Positions 38,617-48,080 of a stretch of DNA of 64,000 nt are shown here, in pieces (position 1 is the first letter of the stretch; each line of letters begins with the position of its first letter). Made by a program: the position numbers and the translations under genes. The stretch is taken from positions 124,001 to 188,000 of the forward strand of contig LLEY01000108.1 of NCBI GenBank assembly GCA_001414485.1, read 5' to 3'. This DNA comes from Calycina herbarum (taxonomy: Eukaryota; Ascomycota; Leotiomycetes; Helotiales; Pezizellaceae). Under the pieces are notes generated by a model that did not search any database, was not told where the DNA came from, and saw nothing but the letters and a program-made list of their open reading frames with translations.

Positions 38617-38795
38617 TATTATAGTAGAGATTAAGGAATAGATTATTCGCGAAGAAGGAAGAAAGAGAGAAGCTCTTTCTTAGCTATTTATATACCTATA
38701 GAAGAATATATCCGCGATATTTATAATCTCACTTAGCGAGCTACTTAGAAGCGAGCTTAAAAGCAAGCTTATTTACTAAATTAAAAACTCTTATA
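38617..38795 (+). repeat. Short LTR-like repeat, copy 2 with target duplication
   Basis: 179 bp, same ends as copy 1, flanked by the perfect 5-mer GTATT (38,612-38,616 and 38,796-38,800). The size, the TG...CA-like ends and a 5-bp duplication fit a solo LTR of a small LTR element. No internal region of that family is seen. Confidence 0.7.
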
Positions 38796-39110
38796 GTATT
38801 AAGAGTAGTATCTATTATATACTCTATAGTAATATACTACTACGTATAATTATAATAGCCTTTTATAAATATACTAAAAGAAGTACTTATAGAATAGTAT
38901 TTTATATTAAGAAAAACTAAACTAAAGAGAGAAGAGAAGAGTTAGTACGCTCTATCTCTATTTAACTCTAATAAGCGAGTTATCGGCAGAACCTCGGTAG
39001 TACTTGTCACGTAGTCGTATGTAATCTAGTCGTATATAACTAGAACTGTTATAAAATAGAAGATATAGAGTTTAAAGAACTATTATAATTCTATTATTTT
39101 CATTAGTAGA
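38796..39110. other. AT-rich block edge, no gene
   Basis: The last RIP-like sequence before gene space. It contains motifs such as CTCGGTA and TAATCTAGTCG that resemble Fot1-type terminal repeats, but no second end was found. Composition changes over roughly 39,060-39,130. Confidence 0.4.
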
Positions 39111-39763
39111 CTAATCTATCAGACGTTTGAGTTTTATTTGAAAACTATAGGTTTCCTTGTTTGGTCCGTTACTCCTGGATCAATGTATATAAACTATCAA
39201 GCGGGTTGGTCACGTGGATGGGAACCAAAAATCCTCAACTGGGTCAAATAAGCAGATTTCGCCTGACATAAAGAGACAACCCTCTGCCAGTCTTATGTTT
39301 CTGTTTTATTATCAGTGGCAACATTTTCCTAAAGTGTTGGTAATCGTTATGGCACGTGATGATCAGATGCCGAGAAACCCGGAGCCATTGGTGCCGCTGT
39401 ACTTTTAAAATTTCAAATTCCCAATGATCAATGAATTTTTTATAAACACATACTTTTAACATCAATTGTAGTCATCATCTCAAATTTCTCAAAAGTAGAA
39501 CTATCAGTTTCATTGTTGTTTCAAGGGTTTCCACCAAGCCGGTTAATAACGATCCCCGAAAGCCGACATTTCCTCGCCTCAAACTTGCCCCAACTTGCAC
39601 AATACAACCTCCTTTACCTGTTTCGTCTTTACTTTGGTCTTAATCACTTGGTATATCATCATCTCACTGGCACAAATTGAGTATATAAAACCATTTCAGA
39701 CAAGCTTTTAGATAGCTAGACTTCTCCGAAATCCGGTACCTATTTCCTCTTCGGGTTATCTCC
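39111..39763. other. Intergenic, upstream region of the Zn2Cys6 gene
   Basis: Normal composition. Open frames here are short and mutually overlapping, with no domain. It presumably holds the promoter and leader of the gene starting at 39,764. A TATATAAA sequence at 39,681-39,688 lies 75 bp before the ATG and could be a TATA box or leader sequence. Confidence 0.4.
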
Positions 39764-42366
39764 ATGACGTCTGCTTCACCAACCCCGTCCGACGTCAACC
39801 GGAAGAGAGCAAGGCCAACCAAGAGCTGTCTAGAGTGTCGGAGAAAGAAACTCAAGTGCGATAGGATTCAGCCATGCATGCAATGTAAAAAGATGGGTCG
39901 GGAGACTCTTTGCCAATTTGCTAGCGGACCAACCGGATCAAACGAAGCAGAGGAAGATTGGGAAAGAAATGGCAACAAGCATCCCAGAGTAGAAGTTTCA
40001 AAACTAGCATCATGGGGAAGCCATGTCGGATCCGGGTTGATGGGCAATGGCTTTCTGGGTACGAACTGTGGGGACCTGGAAAATACGCGTGGGGAACTAT
40101 TGGGAGTTCAAATTACCTCCGAAGATACAAGGTCAACACCATTGGGCAAAATACAAGTAAATGGCAAGGGTGCCTATTCGAAATACGTTGGACTTGTCGA
40201 TCGAATGGCTCTACTGGATCATGTAAGAATACCTCCCTCTCGATGCCTCCTCTCCTGTAACCAACCGCACTGAATGACTTCTTTGCTGACTATCAATACT
40301 TAGTTTGAAGCCGAAAAGAACTTTCTAAAGTCAAGTTTCAAAGACCCAGATTTATCTGGTACGATGAAGGAACTCATGCTCTTTCAAGGAGCCTTCGGTC
40401 ACAAACCGGGACAGGCTCGACATTATCACCAGAATCACGATTCGATACTGATGGAAATGATGAATGATCTCCCAGAGGATTCCGTCATCGACCTTCTTAC
40501 CAGCAGGTTTGTGTCTAATATGGAAAATATATTGAGAGTTTTGCATTTCCCAACCTTCTTGAGGCAATGTCAGGCTATCAAGACAGCACGAGAGACTCAA
40601 GCTGCTTTACCTGCCGACTTTCCAGAAGCTGCTTTGCCTCAGTTATTAAATGTTCTTTCAATAACCTCCCGATTGTCCGATACGAATGAACCTAAGTCTG
40701 TTCAATTGCCACCTGAAACGCTTGCTGGGTATTCCGAACTTACAAAGCGTTGTAGGTAATGGGGATATCGTTCTCCCACTTTCCCATTTCTCTTGAATCA
40801 CTCTTGGGTCATTCCTGAACTCCAGCATTATCCTGTGCCGAATCCAGAGTTTTTTCTTGATAGACAAATACTAACTTCCATCTTCTAGGGCTCGAAGGGC
40901 TGAAAGGTAAGCAGAGGCTCACATTACATGCCTTACGGACCGAAACTCTTGTGCTAGTAGCTCGAAAGCTCAACATGGATTCCAATTCAAAGATATGGAG
41001 AGATTCCGGGAGCCTTGTTCGCATGGCTATGATAATTGGCCTTCATCGTGACCCGGAAGACTTACTTGAAATGTCTATTTTTGAAAAGATCCAGAGAAGA
41101 AAACTTTGGCAGACAATTGTGGAACTGGACCTCCAGTTTTCTCTTGCAGCTGGTCTACCCCCCGCAATCCAATCCTCGGATTTCTATCTTGTAGATGGGT
41201 TGGATAACGTCGACGATCAAGATATCACCGAAGATATGACAGATTACCCATTATCGCATCCAAGCAATCAATACACCGATTCATTACCGCAAATTATACT
41301 TGCAAGATCTATGAGGAAGCGGCTTGATATTGCAAACGTCCTATCAAGAAATGTCAATCTTGAAAGGGATGCCGGACAATTCATTGCGTTGGCTAAAAAC
41401 CTTGAATCAGAAGTTCATTTTCATTTACAAATTGTGTTACCTCAGCGCACACGACGACATACCCTGTTCGCTAGTCTAATGCTAGATGTTTTTGTCAGGC
41501 GGTTTTCCCTTGCCTTATACCGGACGGTCGCCATGAGTGAACAAGGTTCACGATTTCCAGAAGCCAGAAGAGGCGCTCTGAGAAGTTCAGTTGCAATTTT
41601 ATCACACTTGGACGCGTTGGATCCGACAGTTGCGGACCTGGGAGATATAAAATCCAAGGACTACCTAAATTTGTTTCATCTAATATGCAAAGATGATATC
41701 GCACAATCATCTCTCCTAGTGTGTTACGAGATTCGATCATTCAATTCGCCAGATAGAGATGTCGGTATCGGTATGCTGGATGATTCTGCACCATGGACGA
41801 AGCACAGTCTCACTCGGATCGTTGAAAACACGTTGAATAGTCATCTGCAAAGACTAGGAGAATTTGGGACGGATTTGAAGGCCATTCTGCCCTTGTCTAT
41901 CGTCCTTCAATCGGTGAGATCTGATGGCACGCCTGAGGGAAAAAGAGAAATGATGATTCGAGGAACGGAACGAGTACTTTTCGCGTGTCGAAAATCTAAG
42001 CCTGATCTACAAATTTCCCCAGAGCTTACTGCTGCTCCAGCTGAAAATGGGTCCCAGAAAGAAGTAGGTTTACCTCATACCCCAGATCATTCATGGTACT
42101 GACACATGACATAGCTAGAAAACAGTGCACCATCGATGGAAGGATGGAATCCAGCAGTTCTAATGATGCCACCCAATAATCAAGATTTCAATATTACGCA
42201 GCCTCAGTCACTTTCACCGTGGTATCAATTTGATCAGGTATGTTTGCTCCAATGAATTGAGGTGCTGATGCTGATGTTGCGCTTTTAGATTCCGAGTGGA
42301 AATTTCGAGTTTCAGGATTTCGATTTTGGATTTTCTGACGGGGACTTTGGGCAATCTTGGTCTTGA
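39764..42366 (+). CDS. Zn2Cys6 transcription factor with fungal_trans middle domain
   Basis: Five exons join in frame to 760 residues: 39,764-40,222, 40,304-40,751, 40,889-42,063, 42,115-42,237 and 42,289-42,366. All introns are GT-AG, 51-137 bp, and CTGAC or CTAAC branch-like sites are seen in the first two. The N terminus is basic, then C22, C25, C32, C38, C41 and C50 form CX2CX6CX5CX2CX8C, a DNA-binding binuclear zinc cluster. Around residues 338-358 WRDSGSLVRMAMIIGLHRDP is the hallmark of the fungal-specific transcription factor domain (PF04082). The C terminus is Phe/Asp/Gly-rich and acidic, suggesting activation. A nuclear regulator; targets unknown. It lies only 650 bp from the transposon block. 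The second donor (GTAGGT at 40,752) was chosen because GTAATG at 40,756 would break the frame. Confidence 0.92.
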
Positions 42367-42765
42367 TGTTCTTCATGATCTTACAGAGCTAGTCTTAGTC
42401 ACCAGGTACGCACCAAGTCTCAAGGGATGTTCTGAAGAGTTGAAACTAGACGAGGCTCATTTGAATGGATGGGTAGCCCAATATTCAAATTATCTCAACC
42501 AAGTACTTCTCAGACATCATGGAAAGGCTCCCAGAGTCACAGGCTGTCGCGTTCACACCTGAACGTATTCTTTCTTGCTCCGCGCCCATACGACCGGACC
42601 GCAAATCGGACCGGAGAATTGCGGCTGTAAATTCCCCTTCCGCTAAATCTAAGCGATTATCAAAACAAAGACACCCCAAACGCGCCAGGAAAGATTCTGA
42701 CAAAAAAAGAAGAACAACATCTTCCTAACCATCTACACGTTAAAAAAAGTACAAAAATATCTATG
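42367..42765. other. 3' flank of the transcription factor gene
   Basis: A 69-codon basic open frame (42,519-42,728, rich in Lys/Arg/Ser) lies here, but it has no recognisable domain and no similarity I can name. I treat it as untranslated or chance sequence. Confidence 0.35.
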
Positions 42766-42871
42766 TAGCCGGCCAAGGAATCGAACCATGATCGCCCCTC
42801 ACTCAGCGTCTAGGCTAACCAAGACCCAAAATTGCCTCGCTCGGGTGCTTTACCAGTTAAGCTAGCCGGCC
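42766..42871 (-). tRNA. tRNA-like gene, isotype not assigned (intron-bearing or pseudogene)
   Basis: On the minus strand the ends pair as a seven-base acceptor stem (GGCCGGC with GCCGGCT, one G-U). The D arm GCTT...AAGC is perfect. A good A box (TAGCTTAACTGG) and B box (GGTTCGATTCC) are present, and the T stem has one mismatch. The total of about 106 nt implies an intron of some 30 nt or a long variable arm. I could not place a standard anticodon loop with U33: CCCGA could pair with TTGGG, but the loop is then 11 nt. It may be a real tRNA with an unusual intron or a decayed copy. Confidence 0.55.
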
Positions 42872-43360
42872 TGTATATCAGCTTTGCTTTTTATTTGTTG
42901 GAAGTAAAAGGCTTATTCGGACATATGAAGGTGTGGAACCTTTTAGTGGGGGAAATTTTTATTTGGGGTTGAGGCGGTGGTTGTTAGTGTGGGGGCTTCT
43001 CAGGGCTAGGGCGACAACTGACGTGCACCATTGAGGTGGTGATGGGACAGTGTGTTGGGTGTGAAAGGAGGCGATAGCCGTGCTTTTTCTGTCATGTCAT
43101 GTAGGTGCAGTCGCTTCTTTGATTGTCAAGAATTCATTCTTAATTCTTGCAAGCGCATATATGAATACTGCCTAGAGTTGGTTGTTTTGTCTCAATTTGC
43201 TCAATGTTTCGGTGTAGTTGGATGACGCGTAACTTGCAGGAGTCAGGCGATGGAGCCTGGGTACATTAATAATTAATTCAAATGCTAGCCAAAGGAAAAT
43301 TATGAATAGTCCTTGCCGCATTCTTTACAAACTGAACATATTACAGCCTAATTCAACCTC
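42872..43360. other. Intergenic
   Basis: No gene seen. It is the downstream side of the minus-strand gene that ends at 43,361. Confidence 0.4.
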
Positions 43361-44056
43361 TCACTCAGCAATCACAGGTGTCTTCCCATTCCATTCTGCA
43401 CTCTCCAGGCACATCACTAGGAAACTAGCAACACTTTTCCTACTGATGCTAGGCAAGCTCCCAACTCCTTTCCCCTCCTCCCCAAAGATTCTTACTTCTC
43501 TCTCCTCACCATCACTCAACATCACAGCTCTCACCAAAGTCCACTCTAACCCCTCCACAGTTTCATCACTCCTAACAACCTCCTCAACCTTCTTGTGGTC
43601 TTTAAAGCCAATCGAAATATTGGCATGATTCAAGATAACGCGCATAGGAAGAAACACATTCGAGTTGCTACTTCCTGTCCCAAAGGCCGAGAGAGTGACG
43701 AGTTTCGTGATTTTGAATTCTGCCATTGCGAGCAGGAGATTCTTGTGTGCTTGTTGCATAAAATCTGGTGGGCCGATGGGAGCAGAGAAAGGGCTGTTTG
43801 ATTTTCTTGGGGAGGCTAGGGCGACGAGAATTGCTTTTGGTGGTGTGGGCGAGGAGATAATTGCGGTTCTGATGTCAGCTAGGTTTGAAGGTGAACCCAA
43901 GAGAGTAGTGACGTGTGGGGCTTGTTGAGGTGAAAGAGTCGAGGTGAGAGCTTCTGTGTTGCGAACTAGGGCTGTGATTGTATGGTTTTTCTCTAGGAGT
44001 GCATTGAGGAGTTGACTTCCTGTACGTCCTGTTGCTCCAAGGATGAGGACGTGCAT
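43361..44056 (-). CDS. NAD(P)-binding NmrA/flavin-reductase-like protein (atypical SDR)
   Basis: A single exon of 231 residues. It begins MHVLILGATGRTG, the Rossmann dinucleotide-binding motif GATGRTG at residues 7-13 directly after the first beta strand, as in the NAD(P)H-binding family (PF13460) that includes BVR-B-like flavin reductases and NmrA-type sensors. LVTLSAFGTGSS around residue 118 corresponds to the mid-protein Ser-containing strand of this group. The length is right for a compact family member. Likely a cytosolic oxidoreductase or redox sensor; the substrate cannot be told. No signal peptide or membrane segment. The start is supported by the glycine motif lying at the usual distance. 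Confidence 0.85.
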   Translation of the reverse strand: MHVLILGATGRTGSQLLNALLEKNHTITALVRNTEALTSTLSPQQAPHVTTLLGSPSNLADIRTAIISSPTPPKAILVALASPRKSNSPFSAPIGPPDFMQQAHKNLLLAMAEFKITKLVTLSAFGTGSSNSNVFLPMRVILNHANISIGFKDHKKVEEVVRSDETVEGLEWTLVRAVMLSDGEEREVRIFGEEGKGVGSLPSISRKSVASFLVMCLESAEWNGKTPVIAE

Positions 44057-45887
44057 TTTGACGTTATCAAATCAATATTCAGGTATTGAAATTCGAAAGA
44101 CGAGTGGAGGTATATAGAGTAGTAGAGGTGATAGCACAAAAATGTGATTATATATTCCTCTTTTCACAGAACTAGAACTTGTAGATGTTGTCTTGGCTTC
44201 CGAGTAAGAGTTAACTGTGTTGATACTTCAAGATTTTCCACACACCGGGGCTTTGGAAGACTTTATACTACTTCTTGTGGTGAGTTTTTTGCGTAAGTTG
44301 TCTTGGATATTGTAACCAATTAGTGGCTCAGCGCCGGATGCTTACAGAATTTCCACCAACATATCCGCTCGCTGACCCGGATCCGGGCTGTTAAATCCGA
44401 TGAAACCCGAATCACGTGCACTGTTGCTGGACCTCTACTTGCCCTTAATTTTGCCATTTGAGAAGCAAATCTGATAGTAGAAAAGCCAAAAACTTAAAAT
44501 CCAGAGGATGAAACGTCAAGCTCAGCAGTTATGAACAGTTCTTCTGTAAGCAGATCGATCAGGTGACTAGCTTGTTTTTGACAGAAATATATCGAAGTAA
44601 GATTTTATACTCCATCAAAACAAGTACCAGGGAAAGCGTAGTACACCGATAGTACTTGGCATGCCAAAATTGTTGGCATGTATGCTCCGATGTTCCTTTC
44701 TAAGGTCGAGCAATTTTTTAAATGGACACATGTATATATATATATGAGAGTTCACATACCTAAGTAGTCATTCAACTCTGAAAATCTTGCCACTAACGAA
44801 TTTTTCAGCATGCTTTATAACTCTATCGCAACAAAACTATGGTATTAACGAAGAACTTCGACTTTAAAGCAAAAATATATATCTTCAATTCTTCTCGCAG
44901 AGCGCTGGTTTCTAATTTCTCTCCAGCCGCTCGATTACTCCGATGCAGAAATCTTAAACATCCTTTAAAAGAGGACAAAGCGTGAGTTTGCCTAGAACGA
45001 GCTTATGTTCATACATTGTTTGTAAATGGGCTTTCGTCAAGAATTACTGTACGATTCGGGGTTAGGAATAGTCAGACTATTCTAATGGTTGTTAACTTTG
45101 ACTATTGAGGAATTTGGAGTAGTTGTTTCTTGAAAAACGGTGTTAAAATTTACAGAATTCGTCCTCTGTTTTGTGCCAGCAAGATTCTGTGGAGATTTAT
45201 GGATGCTTTGCTCACGTGGAGGTGTTCAATGGCTTGGAAAAGTAGGATTTGGCGTTTCAGACAAATAGGAACAGAAATACCAAGTCTAAAGTCACAAGTT
45301 TAAAGGAATATGCTGATATGTGAGTCTCATTTAAGTGAACTTCCATGCTGCAAGCAGGAATTTTCATGGGAATTAAGACTAGAAGATAAATAATATGCTT
45401 ATATCAAGGTGAATTCATAGAAAGGTATACCATATACTGGCTCGCTTCAAACTTAATTTAGAGTCGGCTCAGCTCTATAGAGAATCGGGTAATCAGAAGA
45501 AGCTGGTATCTTCGTTTTCGGCTTATGATTCATGGCAAAATGATATCTTTGAACTGAGTCGTGATAAAAGTGACGAAAAGAAGCAAGGCGGTGTAGCATC
45601 AGACCGAAAAAGCACTTGAGTCTATAAGTTTACCAGGCACAAGGATGATCTTTCAGGGCTTTCAGAACTCAAAACTGTATATAGTTTTATATTTATTTGA
45701 AAGGGGAGCGTTTTCAGATATACTCCGCACCGAATTAGTGTCGGTTCGGTATCAAGTTCGGCTTTGACCCACCTCTGGAGCATCTGTTGGCTCTAATCAA
45801 AAGCCAAGGACCCACAATTCCAAGAATCACTAAAAAATACATTCTTAAACTGAAATAAGTAGAACAAATACTAATCCAAAGACACAA
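44057..45887. other. Long intergenic stretch
   Basis: No open frame or motif that I can support as a gene. Composition is ordinary, with a short (TA)n run near 44,732-44,743. A partial copy of the start of the tRNA-like sequence (CCGAATTAGTGT near 45,730) precedes the tRNA-Glu-like pseudogene by 160 bp. Confidence 0.4.
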
Positions 45888-45972
45888 TCCGAATTAGTGT
45901 ATCGGCTAACATACCCCGCTTTCAACTAAAGACGCCGCCGGGGAGCGCCGGGTTCGATTCCGTACGTTATCC
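45888..45972 (+). pseudogene. tRNA-Glu(UUC)-like pseudogene with intron-like insert
   Basis: The 5' half is close to eukaryotic tRNA-Glu: a D-arm region GTGTATCGGCTAACATAC, then CCCCG, a loop with TTTCA giving anticodon UUC, and after an insert of about 14 nt the pairing CGGGG. GGTTCGATTCC supplies the B box. The 3' T-stem strand (CCGTA against CCGGG) and the acceptor end do not pair with the 5' strand, so the molecule could not fold fully. Probably a decayed tRNA copy. Confidence 0.5.
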
Positions 45973-46432
45973 TCTATTCTACTGCCCAGGGCAATTACTA
46001 ACAAGTTACAGCGGATTCGGAAAAGTTTAAAGTTATTTTTTGGCGATATTTTTGCTGTTTTATTCTGTGGTCATATTCGGTTGTGCGTTAAGCGAGATCG
46101 TGGTGGATCTTGGTGGCGTTGGTGGATACCGGTATGACTCGAAATTGGGGCTTAATATAGATCCTTACGTTCTGTTAAGTTTTATTGTTTTTGGTGAAGA
46201 GTCGTATTAAAATATACATCAGTAAAAAAATGCACTGATGGAAAGGAAAAGCAAAGAACTATGTTTGAAAAGGTGACGTAGTCTTGTACGAGTATATCTC
46301 TCTTCCCCACTCAAGTGTATTCTAGTAACTTGATACAAGTTTCAACATTTAATAATACAAAATAATCTTATAGTAAAACAATAAAAGAATAATCATCAAT
46401 CATAAGAGACGTCTGCGATCCGGAAAGTCATA
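45973..46432. other. Intergenic
   Basis: No gene seen. AT-rich 3' flank of the minus-strand gene ending at 46,433. Confidence 0.4.
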
Positions 46433-48080
46433 TCATCCTTCGATCCCCACAACGTAATTCCCCTCCCCGAATTTAATCCTCAAACCAGCCAGCAAGCCCA
46501 AAACACTATTCCTCCCCATAACCTCACTTTGGTCTCCCGTCTCATCGAAACCACCTCTCAATCTTCTCTCCAGTTCCTGGCATATACCATCTCCTCTCAT
46601 CTTCTCATTTCTCAAGAGACCACCCCATGTTTTAGTCTGCATTTCATTGCTAGACAACAATACGTAGCATGTGGATACTTGTTGAAGAATGACTGCGTAG
46701 AGCATAGATGTCATAGAAGTATGAGAAGAACCACAATGTGTGCTTCTCTCGCAGATCTCGATGGCATTGTTCGTTGCGTTGAGAATATCGCGAGATCTAG
46801 TTGAATAATCCTGGTGTAAAAACTCGGGGCTTTGTTGGTGATTAAGGCAGGAGTGAAGGGTATTAAGAACACCGAGAGCGGTCTGAAAACATCCGCAAAT
46901 AGGACGAGCAGGCGGCCTTACAAGCTCCGGAGAGGTGGGACTGTGAAGTTGCCCAAGTGTTGGGCTATCCAATTGAAACTTCTGCGAAGGTAGTTGATGG
47001 TGGGGGATGGAGTTCTGCAGAATATCTGAAGTCTGCCAGTATATTGGGTATTGTTCTGAGCTTGTTCCTAGCCCCGTCGTATCCAGACCAAAGGAATTTG
47101 AAGGATTGGTAGCCCAAGTATTTGGAATTGGAGAAGGTCCCTCGAGAGGGGGATTCGTGAATCCATATGAAGAGTCCACAGCTGGTACGTTGAAGTTTTC
47201 TGAACAAATTAGCATGAGCATATTAAATTTAAGCACACACCTACCATAAAGTTCGTTCATTCCATCACTGTACCTCTCTGCTTGTTGGGAGGCTGGCGAG
47301 TCGGTGTAAGAATTAGATTTTGAGTCGACACCCGACATGGAAAAGTCTTGAAAGTTGCCCGTCACGTCTTCTCGCGGAGACTGTTTTGGTTTGCTTTTTC
47401 GATGTTCTTCCATAGCCTTTACTTTCGATTCAGGTTTCCCAGAAGCAGCACTATAAGTGCAAACACTTCTATTGTTGGCACATCGCTTACAACAATCTGG
47501 ATCTCTGCTGCATTTCACTTTGAAACGATAGCATTGGTCGCATGCTGGAGTTGCCATCATTCTATTTCCGCTCACAACACTATGAGTTCGAACTCGGTTG
47601 GGTGATGCGGGATTCGATGTCGAAGAGGTTTCTGACGATACTCCTTCTGGAATCTGGTCCCAAGAGGATGGTGTCCAAAGACCAGGACTTGGAGTTCCAT
47701 CTATCACATTTTAGCATTTTCTCTCAACAAATTGCAATATAATGATTACCTGTCACTGGTGATGGCATCTGGGTCTCGGAAATCTCTAAAGTTCTCTGTT
47801 AGCACATGTTTGCTTGTCTCTACTCCTTAACTTTCTTACCGTTATTGAGATTCAATAGACCAAAGAATTCCCCCCCGCTCCCGCTTCCAACAGGCTCTTG
47901 TACATTTGTTGAACTCTGTTTCCGAATCTTGTTGCTTCTTTTGGGTTTCCCCATGAATTTCCCAAAGCTATACGTGCACGGATTGGAGTTATTTAGACAC
48001 CGTTGACATCGGGGCAAGCTCTTCGAACAGACTTGTTTCGTGCGGTAACATTGATCACAGGCTTGAGTTTCCGTATCCAT
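46433..48080 (-). CDS. Transcription factor with two Zn2Cys6 clusters and AflR-like C terminus
   Basis: Four exons on the minus strand join in frame to 499 residues: 48,080-47,840, 47,785-47,750 (36 nt), 47,700-47,245 and 47,199-46,433. Introns are GT-AG; the last is 45 bp, a multiple of three, so it could also be read through. Cluster 1 uses C8, C11, C18, C25, C28 and C35. Cluster 2 uses C146, C149, C156, C163, C166 and C173. Both are CX2CX6CX6CX2CX6C and share CDQCYR and CTYS, which implies duplication. A Ser/Pro/Asn-rich linker follows. The last 150 residues begin CGCFQTAL and keep spaced Cys/Leu positions as in AflR-family regulators of secondary-metabolite clusters. Nuclear; the targets may be neighbouring biosynthetic genes, by inference only. 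Alternatively two genes were fused by my exon model. Confidence 0.85.

Noticed and set aside
1..39110. CRISPR-like or bacterial operon structure
   Set aside because: The direct repeats here are explained by LTRs and target duplications; no regularly spaced repeat array exists.
43302..43628. 108-codon plus-strand frame opposite the NmrA-like gene
   Set aside because: A shadow of the minus-strand coding sequence with no motif of its own.
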